A stretch of DNA of 64,000 bases from Microcaldota archaeon (GCA_026413805.1 JAOAKE010000001.1:31121-95120), one strand, 5' to 3'. Shown: positions 17,244-26,536, counted from the stretch's first letter. Notes: generated by a model not told the origin, from the letters alone. Program-made: numbers and translations.

Positions 17244-17459
17244 ATGGGACAGAAGATTGGAAATGAAAAAATAAAGCGCGAAGACGGCTACCTATACTAC
17301 ATCGGAAAGGACGGGTATGTATGGGCAGCCCCAATGAAGCACAACAAGGGCGGCCGAAAGAAAAGAGTAGGCACTGAGAAGATTGAAAAGCAGGATGGCT
17401 ACATGTATTACGTCGGAAAGGACGGATATGTGTGGAAGTCCAAGATGAAGAATGCTTGA
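17244..17459 (+). CDS. Small protein with two GKDGYVW repeats
   Basis: The 71-residue basic protein consists of two nearly identical units about 33 residues apart. Each reads EKI, then a DGY-x-YY-x-GKDGYVW core, then a short basic end. The dense aromatic/Gly pattern suggests two beta-hairpins, perhaps a nucleic-acid or ligand-binding surface. No signal peptide or cysteines are present. It has a consensus TATA box, a near-perfect GGAGGTG ribosome-binding site at 17232 and a good terminator-like hairpin after it, so it looks like a strongly expressed single-gene transcript. I do not recognise a named family. Confidence 0.8.
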   Translation: MGQKIGNEKIKREDGYLYYIGKDGYVWAAPMKHNKGGRKKRVGTEKIEKQDGYMYYVGKDGYVWKSKMKNA

Positions 17460-17485
17460 ATGCCTGGATTTTTCCTGAAAATTTC

Positions 17486-17520
17486 GGCGGGGCGCATGCC
17501 TCGCCATTTTATCTTTTTTA
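17486..17520 (+). terminator. Hairpin plus T-rich tail after the repeat protein
   Basis: An 8-bp stem GGCGGGGC/GCCTCGCC (one G-T pair) with a GCAT loop is followed by ATTTTATCTTTTTT. It lies 27 bp after the stop codon. Archaeal termination mainly needs the T-tract, but this looks like a complete intrinsic terminator. Confidence 0.6.
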
Positions 17521-17639
17521 TCCCTGCGCTTTTTCTTCTTTTGATTTGGCCCCATCTGCTGTGCGATAGAAATTAAAAGCCCAAGTGCGCTTCTTCCATC
17601 ATGGGATGCAGACCATCTTATCAAGGAGGGCGGCTGGTG

Positions 17640-19925
17640 ATGGATTGCCCAACCTGTGGGCTTGGGCTTACCACCCCGCAGTGCATCAACTCACACCTCA
17701 AGGTAACTTCGCAGCTGACTAAGCCGTGGAGCACCATGAGGTATGAAGAAGAAGTGGTGGTGGACCTTGACGAGGAAAAAACTGCAATGATAGTTGAATA
17801 TGATGCGCTTATCCGCCAGGTTGAAAACATCATGCTCAACCCAAAAACATACGGCAGGCCTGAAGACGAAAGATACACGCAAAGAAGGAAGCTGCTGAAA
17901 GACTTCTACGAATATATGTTCATGAACCCCCTTGTTGCTGCGCAAGTGCTGAAAGACTATAGCGAGCCATACCCTGAAAAGGCGGTTTTTGTAGAGGGAT
18001 ACCGCAATTTTCAAGCCTGGATAAACGGAATACGCGAAGCCTACGTAAAATCTTCTTTGTACCTTCTGTGCCAAAAAACAGGAGACTTGCGCTCTGCATT
18101 TCTTGCCCTGATGGGGCTCAAGTCGCTTCTTTTTGTCCAGAATTTCATGCTCTCCCTCCCAAAGGACGCCATCCCCATAAGCGCCAGCGCTGGCGGCGAA
18201 TATGAGCTGGATTATGGGATGAAAGTAAAAATATATGAGCTGCCTGGCGGCGAAGCCCACCTTTACACGATTGAAAACCCAGTGATTGAAAACCTGCCAA
18301 GGGAGCTGCAAGAAATGATGAAAAACGCCATACAGGAAGGGCTGAGGGAAATCCACCAGGTCTTAGACTACGGCACGGTCTTTGATGACAGGAGCAGGGA
18401 GTATACGCAACAATTTATTGACAAGGCAACGCTTGAAAAAATACCGATTACCCAAGAGCAGGCAATTGCGATGGGAAGGGAGGCTGCTGCATGGGTGGTT
18501 GGGCTTGGCGCCCCGATAGAAAACATTGCGCTGGACCGGGAAAATATCACAGACATCTACATAGACAGTGAGAACACTCCGATATACATAGAGCATGCAA
18601 AGTTTGGGTTGTGCCATACCCTGTGGCGCTACAACCATGAAATGCTGGAAAACATGTTCAAAAACATCATTGCCGCTGGAAAAGGAAGCAAGCGCTTTGA
18701 CCATGCCTCGCCCATTGTTGATGTTGTGCTTACGCGGCTGGCGATGAGGTGCCACCTCCAGCGCCCGCCTGCCACCTTTGGCGAGCTTCAGGCTGCGCTG
18801 AGGATAATGAGGGACCGCCCATTTACCTACCCGATGTATATAAACATGCATACTGTAAGCCCGTTCTTTGCAGGCTACGACGACGTGATGGTGCAGCTTG
18901 GATGCTCTGAGGCAGTGCTTGGGCTGAAAGGCGTTGGGAAAACCGCATTTACTTCGACAAAGATTGCAGCCATTGGCACCAAGCGGAGGATATTGCCGAT
19001 TCAAGACATTGAAGAAATCCCGACCAAGGCATATAGAAAAAGGGGCTTTCACATAGGGGCTGTCCAGGTCCAGTCGTCTGACAGGGAAGAAATCGGGGGC
19101 GGAAGCGAGCTGGACTTGGTTTCCATGACAAATGCCGCCCTGCGCATGGGAGATGCCTGCGTCATAATAAATGAAATTCGTTCCAGGCTGGCAGTGCAAG
19201 GTGTAATAAACTTGCTTAATTCCCAGCCCGGCATATTCCTCCTTTACAACCTGCATGCAAGGTCGCTAAAAGACATACAAGACCGGCTGGAGCTGGTTTT
19301 CGGCCTGCCAGCTGCCTCAATGTTTTCAACAGACCGCTATTCTTTCCTTTGGAAGGTTCGCTACGGAAGGAAAACGAGGATATACCGCATGCTCGGGCAG
19401 CAATATGAAAGCGATGTAAAGGAGCATAAGTTCGTGGAGGTTTTCAGGTTTGAAAGGGGCAACAGCCCCGAGACTTCTACTTTGAAATGCTTCTTTTGCC
19501 CAATGCCTGAAGCAGAGGCAAAGTCCCTTTCAAACATAGACTTGGTAAAAACGCAAAAGAACCTCAAGCTCAGCTTTATCCCCCCTGCCCTTGAAAGGAG
19601 GGCGGCTGACAGCGGCATTGACGCCAAGCAGTATATCATGGAGGCGTTCTTCAAAGGGAAGGTTTATTCGCAAATAGTTGAGGCTGCTGAAAAATACAAG
19701 CAGCCGCTGCTTTTAGAGCTTGACTTTACGCTAAAGTGCACCACCAAGGCGAACAACATCCTGAAAAGCTGCACCAATGCCAATGGCGAAGTGGATTGGG
19801 CTGCTGTTGAAAGGGAGTGGAAAAAGGGGTTTGCATCGCTTGTTGAAAATGAGATAAGGCAGATGGCAGCTGAAGAAGAGGAGAGGGCTTCAAAAAAGAA
19901 AGAGAAGGGGGCGCAAAAATCATAG
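17640..19925 (+). CDS. Type II/IV secretion (TadA/GspE-like) pilus ATPase
   Basis: This large ATPase, about 761 residues, belongs to the archaeal pilus/secretion AAA group. It starts with a Cys-containing segment CPTCGLG that may bind zinc. The C-terminal motor domain has a divergent P-loop GLKGVGKTA (about 428), an aspartate box QDIEEIP, a Walker-B-like INEIRS and the His-box-like NLHARS. These motors power assembly of type IV pilus-like filaments. Possible partners in the window are the A24 peptidase and two prepilins. No TadC/PilC membrane platform gene is present here. The ATG at 17640 is chosen because AAGGAGGG lies before it; an ATG at 17601 is possible. Its end overlaps the RecJ-like gene by 6 bp. 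Confidence 0.88.
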   Translation: MDCPTCGLGLTTPQCINSHLKVTSQLTKPWSTMRYEEEVVVDLDEEKTAMIVEYDALIRQVENIMLNPKTYGRPEDERYTQRRKLLKDFYEYMFMNPLVAAQVLKDYSEPYPEKAVFVEGYRNFQAWINGIREAYVKSSLYLLCQKTGDLRSAFLALMGLKSLLFVQNFMLSLPKDAIPISASAGGEYELDYGMKVKIYELPGGEAHLYTIENPVIENLPRELQEMMKNAIQEGLREIHQVLDYGTVFDDRSREYTQQFIDKATLEKIPITQEQAIAMGREAAAWVVGLGAPIENIALDRENITDIYIDSENTPIYIEHAKFGLCHTLWRYNHEMLENMFKNIIAAGKGSKRFDHASPIVDVVLTRLAMRCHLQRPPATFGELQAALRIMRDRPFTYPMYINMHTVSPFFAGYDDVMVQLGCSEAVLGLKGVGKTAFTSTKIAAIGTKRRILPIQDIEEIPTKAYRKRGFHIGAVQVQSSDREEIGGGSELDLVSMTNAALRMGDACVIINEIRSRLAVQGVINLLNSQPGIFLLYNLHARSLKDIQDRLELVFGLPAASMFSTDRYSFLWKVRYGRKTRIYRMLGQQYESDVKEHKFVEVFRFERGNSPETSTLKCFFCPMPEAEAKSLSNIDLVKTQKNLKLSFIPPALERRAADSGIDAKQYIMEAFFKGKVYSQIVEAAEKYKQPLLLELDFTLKCTTKANNILKSCTNANGEVDWAAVEREWKKGFASLVENEIRQMAAEEEERASKKKEKGAQKS

Positions 19926-21233
19926 CCTCTTTGCAAACTCGCAAATGAATTCTTCCAGCCTTGAATAAGGGATGGTGGCGCCAGCTGCGATGTTGTGCCC
20001 GCCGCCTGCACCGCCTACTGCGCTGCTGCACTCAGAAACTACCTTTCCAAGGTTCAAACCCTCGCTGACAAGCTTCCTTGTGCCCCTTGTCGAAAGCTTT
20101 ATGTTTCCGGACTCGTCCAGTGAAAGGGCAAGCACTGGCTTTTTTCTCTGGCCTGGGTAAAGCATGCCTGCGACTATCCCAATTATTGAGTCTGGGATTA
20201 CTCCGCGGGCGTCTACCAAGATGAATTTCCCGAAGTCTTGGGCATGGCTGGCGGCAAATTCTATTCCCTCTTTGAGCCTCTTGCGATGCTCGGCGAGCAG
20301 TGCGCTTGCCTGCTGGTAAGCCCCTTCTTTTAGCAGGCAGACCTCCAGCCCTAGGTTGGCTTTGTTGTTTCTTCCACAGGCATTAAGCAAGGTTGCAAAC
20401 TCAGATGCATCGCGAAGCTCGGTTCTTTTTGGCTGCTTAAGCAGGGTGAATACCTCGCCTGTCAGCCTTTTTGCAGCCTCAGGGGAAGCGCGGATTGCAA
20501 GAAGCTCGGCAAGCGCAGAAACCAGCCTTTTTTTCTCTTCAACTGCAAGGTCAGAGTATGTGCGCCAGTGCGGGCCTTCTTTTAGAGGGATTTCAAGGCT
20601 TGCAAGGAAATCTATGCATGCTTCTTCTTGGCCGCTGAGCCCTGGAAGGAACGGCTCGTCGGCATACAAAAGAAACTGCACGAGAGGGCGGCTGTGCCTG
20701 CCAAACAAAAGCAGGTCTTTTGAAACTGCCACCTCTCCTCTTTCCACTGCCTCGTCAAGCATTGCCCGGTTTAGGCTGCAAAATGGCTGCTGGATGTCTC
20801 CGACTGCGCCAACGACCCCCAAGTCAGCATGCACTCCGAAAACAAAATAGGCGCAGCCTGCTGCTGAAATCTCACTCCCCCCATCAAAGCCAAAGTGGTG
20901 GGGGTTGGCTTGCAGGTGGGAGGTGGTTGCGGGCTGGTGGTGGTCAATAATTACAACTTCGCCTTTAAGCTCATCTACAATGGAAGTGCCACTTCCAAGG
21001 TCCGCAAAGATGATTTCTTTTTCACCTTTCAGGGAAGAAATAAGGCTTTGGTCCACCTTCCTTACATCTTTTGCCAAGTAGCGCTTGCCCTCACTTTCAA
21101 GCCAGGATGCAACTATTGCGCCTGCAGCAATGCCATCGCAATCATAGTGATGGATTACCAACGGCTGTGCCATTCTTTTGGCAGCTTCCCTCGCTTCTGC
21201 ACAGCGCTCAAGAAATTTTTCGCGGTTTCCCAT
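19920..21233 (-). CDS. Archaeal RecJ-like DHH-family exonuclease
   Basis: The 437-residue protein is a DHH/DHHA1 phosphoesterase of the archaeal RecJ group, which includes the GINS-associated nuclease. Metal-binding motifs are HYDCDGIAAGAI (about 28-40), an Asp-containing FADLGSG, and the signature VIIDHH (about 94-99). The C-terminal DHHA1 domain ends with GGAGGGHNIAAGA. Such enzymes degrade single-stranded DNA or RNA during replication, repair or RNA turnover. Which of these applies here cannot be decided from sequence. Its promoter seems shared with the divergent metallopeptidase gene, with a leader of about 10 nt. The 3' end overlaps the convergent ATPase gene by 6 bp. Confidence 0.93.
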   Translation of the reverse strand: MGNREKFLERCAEAREAAKRMAQPLVIHHYDCDGIAAGAIVASWLESEGKRYLAKDVRKVDQSLISSLKGEKEIIFADLGSGTSIVDELKGEVVIIDHHQPATTSHLQANPHHFGFDGGSEISAAGCAYFVFGVHADLGVVGAVGDIQQPFCSLNRAMLDEAVERGEVAVSKDLLLFGRHSRPLVQFLLYADEPFLPGLSGQEEACIDFLASLEIPLKEGPHWRTYSDLAVEEKKRLVSALAELLAIRASPEAAKRLTGEVFTLLKQPKRTELRDASEFATLLNACGRNNKANLGLEVCLLKEGAYQQASALLAEHRKRLKEGIEFAASHAQDFGKFILVDARGVIPDSIIGIVAGMLYPGQRKKPVLALSLDESGNIKLSTRGTRKLVSEGLNLGKVVSECSSAVGGAGGGHNIAAGATIPYSRLEEFICEFAKRL

Positions 21234-21266
21234 AGCAGCGCCAACTGAATGATGGCTGGCTTGTGC

Positions 21267-21273
21267 TTATAAA
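21267..21273. promoter_or_regulatory. Shared TATA box, RecJ-like gene and metallopeptidase
   Basis: TTATAAA is centred about 26 bp before the ATG at 21296 on the plus strand and about 37 bp before the RecJ-like start on the minus strand. One element could serve both directions. Confidence 0.55.
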
Positions 21274-21289
21274 TGCCAAAGATAAAAAA

Positions 21290-21721
21290 ATGGGCATGGA
21301 AGTTGAGCGCGCGCCAGATGTTGAAGCGCTGGTTTCGGACATCGTAGGCGTCCTTTTCCAGGAGCACATAAATGAGTTTAGGATAATCTGCATGCGCTCA
21401 AAAAACGCCACTGCCAATGCCTATGCGAGAATTTGGAACCTGCCGAAAATCTGGCAAAAGGCGCTGGATGTCAAGGCATTTTACATAATTGAAGTCCTGT
21501 CGCAGCACTATGACTTGCTGCCTCGCGAAAAAAAAGAAAAGGTGCTCATCCATGAGCTTTTGCACATCCCCAAGACTTTTTCAGGGGCCCTTCGGCCGCA
21601 CAGGGGGAAAGTGAAAATAAATGAGCGCACTGTGGACGAGCTACACAGGATTTATAAGGAAAAAAAGAGGGGCAAAAAGGACAGCCTAAGCGGGCTTGAA
21701 ATTGCTGAAGAGTCATTTTAG
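21290..21721 (+). CDS. Putative zinc metallopeptidase
   Basis: This protein of about 143 residues resembles a conserved archaeal/phage group of predicted metallopeptidases. The zinc-binding motif HELLHIP occurs near residue 82, with a third His in the following GALRPHRGK. The fold is small, without signal peptide, so it is presumably cytoplasmic; its substrate is unknown. An upstream GTG at 21263 lies on the TATA box and cannot be the real start. Starts at 21290 or 21296 fit a leaderless transcript from that box. The aspartate dehydrogenase follows with virtually no gap and is probably co-transcribed. Confidence 0.8.
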   Translation: MGMEVERAPDVEALVSDIVGVLFQEHINEFRIICMRSKNATANAYARIWNLPKIWQKALDVKAFYIIEVLSQHYDLLPREKKEKVLIHELLHIPKTFSGALRPHRGKVKINERTVDELHRIYKEKKRGKKDSLSGLEIAEESF

Positions 21722-21722
21722 C

Positions 21723-22478
21723 GTGGTTGTTGTGAAGGTAGGCATAATTGGGCTTGGAAACATAGGCAGCTTCCTTGCAAAAAGGCTGCAAAAAGAGGTG
21801 CTTTGGGCAGTGGACAATGACGCCAGAGCAAAAAAAAGGGCACAGGCCCTTGGGCTTGGGCGAAAATTCTCCTTCACCCTGCCAAAAAAATGCGGGGGAG
21901 CTGACTTGGTGGTTGAGTGCGCTTCGCAAGAGGCAGTGCCCCTTTTGCTAAAATGCCTGCCATACTGCGACGTGATGGTAATGTCGGTTGGCGCGCTTGC
22001 CGATAGGCTGCTTTGCCGCAGGCTCGTCCGCACTGCCAAAAAATACAAGCGGCGCATATTCATTCCCTCAGGGGCAATAGGCGGCCTGGATGCCATCTCC
22101 TCTTTGCAGGGGGAGCTAAAGGAGGTCTTGCTGGAAACGACCAAGCCGCCCGCCTCGCTTGGCAGGAGCGACGCCCAGCGGGTGGTTGTTTTTGAAGGAA
22201 ATGCTATGGAGGCGTGCCAAAAATACCCTCAGAATATAAATGTCTCTGCCACCCTCGCGCTTGCAGGGCTTGGGTTTGAAAAGACAAAGGTCAGGATAAT
22301 CAGCGACCCCGAAGCAACAAAAAACAGGCACCGCATTGTCGCACTCTCTTCGCAAAGCAGGATAGTGGTTGAGCTTGAAAATGAGCCTATGCCCGGCAAC
22401 CCAAAGACCTCTGCCCTGGCCGCCCTGTCTGCGCTTAAAAGGATAAGGAAAACGGCGGAGGCCATGCAAATTGGATGA
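21723..22478 (+). CDS. nadX: L-aspartate dehydrogenase
   Basis: NadX oxidises L-aspartate to iminoaspartate, the substrate of quinolinate synthase in NAD biosynthesis. The protein of about 250 residues has an N-terminal NAD(P)-binding motif GIIGLGNIG, the conserved PSGAIGGLDAI segment that binds substrate, and the catalytic His in KNRHRI. The length is typical. The start is not clear. GTG codons at 21723 and 21732 follow the upstream stop, while an ATG at 21696 would overlap the metallopeptidase gene. No nadA or nadC lies nearby. The next gene, a TIM-barrel isomerase, follows after 9 bp. Confidence 0.92.
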   Translation: MVVVKVGIIGLGNIGSFLAKRLQKEVLWAVDNDARAKKRAQALGLGRKFSFTLPKKCGGADLVVECASQEAVPLLLKCLPYCDVMVMSVGALADRLLCRRLVRTAKKYKRRIFIPSGAIGGLDAISSLQGELKEVLLETTKPPASLGRSDAQRVVVFEGNAMEACQKYPQNINVSATLALAGLGFEKTKVRIISDPEATKNRHRIVALSSQSRIVVELENEPMPGNPKTSALAALSALKRIRKTAEAMQIG

Positions 22479-22487
22479 GGTGAGTGG

Positions 22488-23315
22488 TTGATAATTGGCG
22501 CGATGAACAGCCCAAAAAAGGAGCTTGCAGCTGAAATTGAGCTCTTTGGGGAAATGAACTTTGATTTTGTAGAGATAACCATTGAGGCGCCAGGGGCGAC
22601 GCCAGAAAAGATAGGCGAAAAGAAGAAGGCGATTTTAGATGCCCTCCACTCATACAATTTTGGCGTGCTTGCGCACCTCCCATGGTATTTTTCAGTGGCA
22701 CACCCGTATGCAAGAATACAGAAGGCAATTCTTGAAGAATCCGTGCGTGCCTTTGATGCTGCGGTGCTGCTGGGCGCAAAAAAAGCCACTGTCCATACTG
22801 AGTTTTTGCCAGCAGGGCTGCAAGACCGGGCTGTTCATGTTGCAAAGACCATTGAAACTGTAAAGAGCTTGCAAAAAGAAGCAAGCAACAGGGGGATTGA
22901 GCTTTTAGTTGAGAATTACCTTGCCTCTTCCTTTTCAATAAAGGAATTCAAGCTGCTTTTTTCAGAAGTTGATGCCAAAATGACATTGGACGTGGGGCAC
23001 GCTGAAGCCAAAGATGGTGAGGGGGTTGGCAGCTTCATCTCGGCTTTCAAAGGAAAGGTTGCCCATGTCCACCTGCATGACAACGACAAAAAAGGCGACT
23101 TGCACCTCCCACTTGGGGCTGGGAAAATAGACCTGCCACGCTGCATAAAGGAGCTTAAGTCATTTTACAACGGAACAATTACCTTAGAGGTTCACTCCGA
23201 AGACCGAGATTACTTGCGCTTGAGCAGGGAAAAGCTAGAGGTTATGTGGTTTGGAAAGGCGCACCACCAAAAAAACAAGGAATACCAAGGAGCTGTGGGT
23301 GGTGCAGGCAGGTAG
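22488..23315 (+). CDS. Sugar phosphate isomerase/epimerase-like TIM-barrel protein
   Basis: The 275-residue product belongs to the xylose isomerase-like/AP endonuclease 2 TIM-barrel superfamily. It shows the ordered metal-binding residues of that fold in HTEF, ENY, LDVGHAE, HLHDND and the final EVHSE. Members isomerise sugars or inositols or cleave abasic DNA. The lack of the extra loops of endonuclease IV favours an isomerase/epimerase. Translation starts at TTG 22488, with GAGGTGA just upstream. It is the third gene of the run beginning with the metallopeptidase. The substrate cannot be inferred. Confidence 0.87.
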   Translation: MIIGAMNSPKKELAAEIELFGEMNFDFVEITIEAPGATPEKIGEKKKAILDALHSYNFGVLAHLPWYFSVAHPYARIQKAILEESVRAFDAAVLLGAKKATVHTEFLPAGLQDRAVHVAKTIETVKSLQKEASNRGIELLVENYLASSFSIKEFKLLFSEVDAKMTLDVGHAEAKDGEGVGSFISAFKGKVAHVHLHDNDKKGDLHLPLGAGKIDLPRCIKELKSFYNGTITLEVHSEDRDYLRLSREKLEVMWFGKAHHQKNKEYQGAVGGAGR

Positions 23316-23323
23316 CCTGTGGC

Positions 23324-25177
23324 TCATTTTTTGATTTTTTTGAATATTTCTTGGGCTTCCTGGGCGTCGATTTTCATACGGTATTTTGCCATCAGTGACT
23401 TAAAGTCGTGCCCCTCTTTTTTGATGATTTCTTCTAGTGCCGCACCAGATAATTTTTCCAAGCCCAGCTTCTTTGCCGCCTCTTGGGGGGAAAGTGAGGG
23501 CTCGCGGCACATTTGGCGAAGCACCTCTGCCATTGCGGCTTTTGAAAATGCCCCGCCCTGGCAAGCGCGGAATGCCAAAATAATGCGCGGCTCGTCAAGA
23601 GAAGCAATGTTCTCGCCCTCCCGCTTTAGGCTTTGAAGGGTGTTGGTCAGTGTTGATGCTGCAAATTTTGGCTCAACACCAAGCTTTATTGCCTCTGTAA
23701 AAACAGAAAGCTCGCTAGTAGTGGCAGAGAGCTGAAAGGTGCTGTTGTGCGAAACAAGCCCCCTTACAGAGGAAAGCTGGGCTGCCAGCTCATCGTTTAA
23801 AAGAGAAAGCAACCTTTCCTGCTCTTCTTCCATTCTTTGCGCTTTTTTTGCTATTCTTGCTGCCTCTTCGAGCATTTTCAGGGTTATTGGAACTGGGGGC
23901 AGGTCGGTCTCAGGGTACATCCTTGCCTTGCCTGGCAGGGGGCGAAGATAAGTGGAAGTGCCATCAGGGTTTGCTCTTCGGGTTTCGCCAGGAAGTGAAG
24001 GGCTGTTGATCCTGTCAGCAACCTTAAACAAGGCAGCCTGCGCTTTTTTTGCCTCTCCTGCTGCCAAGACAAATGCGTCTTTTTGCCCTATAGAAAGTGC
24101 CACCTTTAACTCTGCCAGCTCGTCTTCTGAGAAGCCGTATTTCGCCAAGTCTTCATCAGAGTGAAAAATGCCGCTTACGCCCATTGAGCGTGCATAATCT
24201 GAAAGTTCGGTTCCAAAGCGCCTGTTTGGTGAGATTTCCTTCCCAAGCAGCCCTGCCAAGGAAGGCAGTGGAAGGGCAAGAACCTTGTTTTTGTTTTTAA
24301 TTGCCTTTGCAAGGACTTGGCAGGCAGTGCTTTGGAAGATTTCGGTTAGGTCAAAGATGGCAGGCTCTATTTTTCGCCCTTCAAGCCTGGCAGAAATCTC
24401 AGAGGCTATTTCAAGGAGGGCCTGCTGCCTGCGAGCCTCTGTCTCAATTGTCTTTGCAATCATGCTGAGGTCTTGGACGCCTTTTATTTCAACTCTCGCT
24501 CCGCCTGGGATAGAGACATTTAGGTCTTGGCGGATGCTTCCAAGCCCCCTTTGGACTACTCCTGTCTTTCGCAGCAGCTGGCCTATGGCAAGGGCTGCCT
24601 CCTGGGCTTCCTTGCCCGACTTTAAGTCAGGGGCGGTGGCTATTTCCACCAGAGGAATGCCAAGGCGGGAGAGGTCGTATGAGGCTGAGTTCTCCTTTGC
24701 TTCCAAGATGGCACAGCTTTCTTCTTCTATGCATATTGTTTGTATCGCAAGCTTGCCTGAGGGCGTTTGCACCTCTCCGCCTAACCCAAGCAGCGCGGTG
24801 CGCTGAAATCCACTGGTGTTGCTGCCATCTATTACATTCTTGCGCATTATATGCAGCCGGTCAACGGGCCTTGCATGTAGAAGATGGCAGATTGCAAGCG
24901 CTGCAGTCAAGGCATTTTCATCAATTGCATGCGGTGGCTCTTCATCGCCTTCAACCAAGCAGACCAGCCTTGCGGGCGAAGAATACCTAAAAGTCCTGCC
25001 GCGAATCGCCTCCGCTCCCGAGGCAGCGTCCACCTCCCCGAGCTCGGATTTGACAACATGCAGCCTGCGGGTGAAAGATACCTGCTGCCCTGCTGCTTCC
25101 TCGCTTGAGTCAGACTTGCAGCGGCAGAAGAGCTTCCCAGATGCAAGCCGCTGGTGTATTTCAAGCCCGCACTTCAT
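23324..25177 (-). CDS. gatE: Glu-tRNA(Gln) amidotransferase subunit E
   Basis: GatE is the tRNA-binding kinase/transamidase subunit of the archaeal GatDE enzyme, which converts Glu-tRNA(Gln) to Gln-tRNA(Gln). The 617-residue protein has the N-terminal GLEIHQRL segment, zinc-site cysteines (CRC), the SRLGIPLVEIAT core shared with GatB, and the RPLPGKARMYPETDLP stretch specific to GatE. A helical and YqeY-like tail completes it. The gene follows gatD by 13 bp on the same strand. It converges on the isomerase gene with an 8-bp gap. Confidence 0.97.
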   Translation of the reverse strand: MKCGLEIHQRLASGKLFCRCKSDSSEEAAGQQVSFTRRLHVVKSELGEVDAASGAEAIRGRTFRYSSPARLVCLVEGDEEPPHAIDENALTAALAICHLLHARPVDRLHIMRKNVIDGSNTSGFQRTALLGLGGEVQTPSGKLAIQTICIEEESCAILEAKENSASYDLSRLGIPLVEIATAPDLKSGKEAQEAALAIGQLLRKTGVVQRGLGSIRQDLNVSIPGGARVEIKGVQDLSMIAKTIETEARRQQALLEIASEISARLEGRKIEPAIFDLTEIFQSTACQVLAKAIKNKNKVLALPLPSLAGLLGKEISPNRRFGTELSDYARSMGVSGIFHSDEDLAKYGFSEDELAELKVALSIGQKDAFVLAAGEAKKAQAALFKVADRINSPSLPGETRRANPDGTSTYLRPLPGKARMYPETDLPPVPITLKMLEEAARIAKKAQRMEEEQERLLSLLNDELAAQLSSVRGLVSHNSTFQLSATTSELSVFTEAIKLGVEPKFAASTLTNTLQSLKREGENIASLDEPRIILAFRACQGGAFSKAAMAEVLRQMCREPSLSPQEAAKKLGLEKLSGAALEEIIKKEGHDFKSLMAKYRMKIDAQEAQEIFKKIKK

Positions 25178-25190
25178 ACGCTCCCCTTTG

Positions 25191-26519
25191 CTAATAGGAG
25201 GAAAATTCCGTCCGCTCGGTTATTTCCCCTGCGATGTTTTTTTCCATGAGCTCCTTTATTTTCCCCATCTTTTTCTCTCGCCCAAGAACCCACATCAGCT
25301 TGACATAGGCTGTTTCAGGTGTCATGTCGCACATGTGCCCGATTACCCCTGCTTCGCGAAGCACTCTTTGGTTGGTGTATACATTGAGGTTTATCCTTCC
25401 ATACATTGCCTGAGAGGAAAGGACAACTGGGATGCCGCTTGCAATTAGCTCCTTTATTTGCAAAAGCAGCGAATAGGAATTCTTCTCGCCAGAGAGGTTT
25501 ACCGGGACGTGCCCAAGCCCGAAGCCAACCAAAACTACGCCGTCATAATCAAAGAGTTGCTTGAAGGCTTCTGGCCTGAGCCCTGGGTAGATGTATTGCA
25601 TGGCAACTTTAGTGTTTAGCTTGGTGTCAACTGTTAGCTTGGAATTTGGGCTGCGGGCTGGGCAGCGCTCAGAAACCTTCTCTATTTTTTCAAGAAATGG
25701 CCATACCCTTGCTGCTGGGAGCGAAGAGATTGAGCGAAAGGCGTCCCTGCGGCTGGTGTGCATTTTCCTGACCTTTGCCCCAAAATGCAGCAGGCAGGTC
25801 TCGTCATCGGTGTTTTCATGCATGCAGACAAAAACTCCTGATAGGTCGGAGTTTGCAGCAAGAAAAGAAGAAAGAAGGTTGGCTTCTGCATCTGATGAGC
25901 CCCTGTCAGAGCTTCGCTGGCTGCCTGTGAATATTACTGGGCAGGGAAGGTTTTGAAGCATGAATGAAAGGGCTGCAGATGTATAATGCATGGTGTCAGT
26001 GCCGTGCGCAAGCACCACTCCATAGGCGCCATCCTTTATCTCGCCTGCCACTGCTTCGGCTATCCTTACCCAATGCCATGGCGACATGTCCTCAGAGGCA
26101 ATGGAAAAAAGCATGCGCGCCCGGATAGAATACTTTGAAAGGGCGGGCAGGCCTTCTATTAACTCCCTTGGGCTGACTGCAGGATGCACTGCCCCTGTGC
26201 GGTAGTCTATCTTGTTTACAATCGTCCCGCCGCAGCTGATGAATGAAGTAAAGGGAGATGACGGAGCAGGCGTTGTTGATTGCTCCTTCTTTGCTGTGAG
26301 CCGTGCTTCGCCCTTTTTGAGCACCTCAATTTTTGTTATCTTGCCTTTTTGTATGCCGATGTTGTAGCCTGAATCAAGCTTAATGGTGATGAATGAGTCG
26401 TCCTTCAAAGAAGGGGGAAGAAGAATGCCTCTGAATTCTCTCCCTTCACAGATGGCAAGGACTTCGTCTCCTGGCTCGGGCGTGGGCCCTTTTTTGGATT
26501 TTTTTGGTGGCACGGGCAT
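25191..26519 (-). CDS. gatD: Glu-tRNA(Gln) amidotransferase subunit D with Cys at the nucleophile position
   Basis: GatD is the asparaginase-like subunit that releases ammonia for GatE. The 442-residue protein has the N-terminal GatD barrel (about 12-70) and an asparaginase core with AHGTDTMHYT, GSQRSSDRGSSDA and KVRKMHTSRRDAF. The first catalytic box normally reads TGGT, with Thr as nucleophile. Here it is SCGGTI, with Cys96 in that place. The second Thr, the Asp and the Lys of the active site remain. Cys could still act as a nucleophile, so loss of function is not implied. The ATG at 26519 or the GTG at 26513 may start the protein; the latter fits the TATA spacing best. Operon with gatE. 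Confidence 0.95.
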   Translation of the reverse strand: MPVPPKKSKKGPTPEPGDEVLAICEGREFRGILLPPSLKDDSFITIKLDSGYNIGIQKGKITKIEVLKKGEARLTAKKEQSTTPAPSSPFTSFISCGGTIVNKIDYRTGAVHPAVSPRELIEGLPALSKYSIRARMLFSIASEDMSPWHWVRIAEAVAGEIKDGAYGVVLAHGTDTMHYTSAALSFMLQNLPCPVIFTGSQRSSDRGSSDAEANLLSSFLAANSDLSGVFVCMHENTDDETCLLHFGAKVRKMHTSRRDAFRSISSLPAARVWPFLEKIEKVSERCPARSPNSKLTVDTKLNTKVAMQYIYPGLRPEAFKQLFDYDGVVLVGFGLGHVPVNLSGEKNSYSLLLQIKELIASGIPVVLSSQAMYGRINLNVYTNQRVLREAGVIGHMCDMTPETAYVKLMWVLGREKKMGKIKELMEKNIAGEITERTEFSSY

Positions 26520-26536
26520 ATATCAGGGATTGAACA

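Noticed and set aside
18363..19256. A 297-codon minus-strand frame inside the pilus ATPase gene
   Set aside because: It is an antisense shadow of a conserved ATPase; the composition is irregular and there is no promoter or ribosome-binding site.
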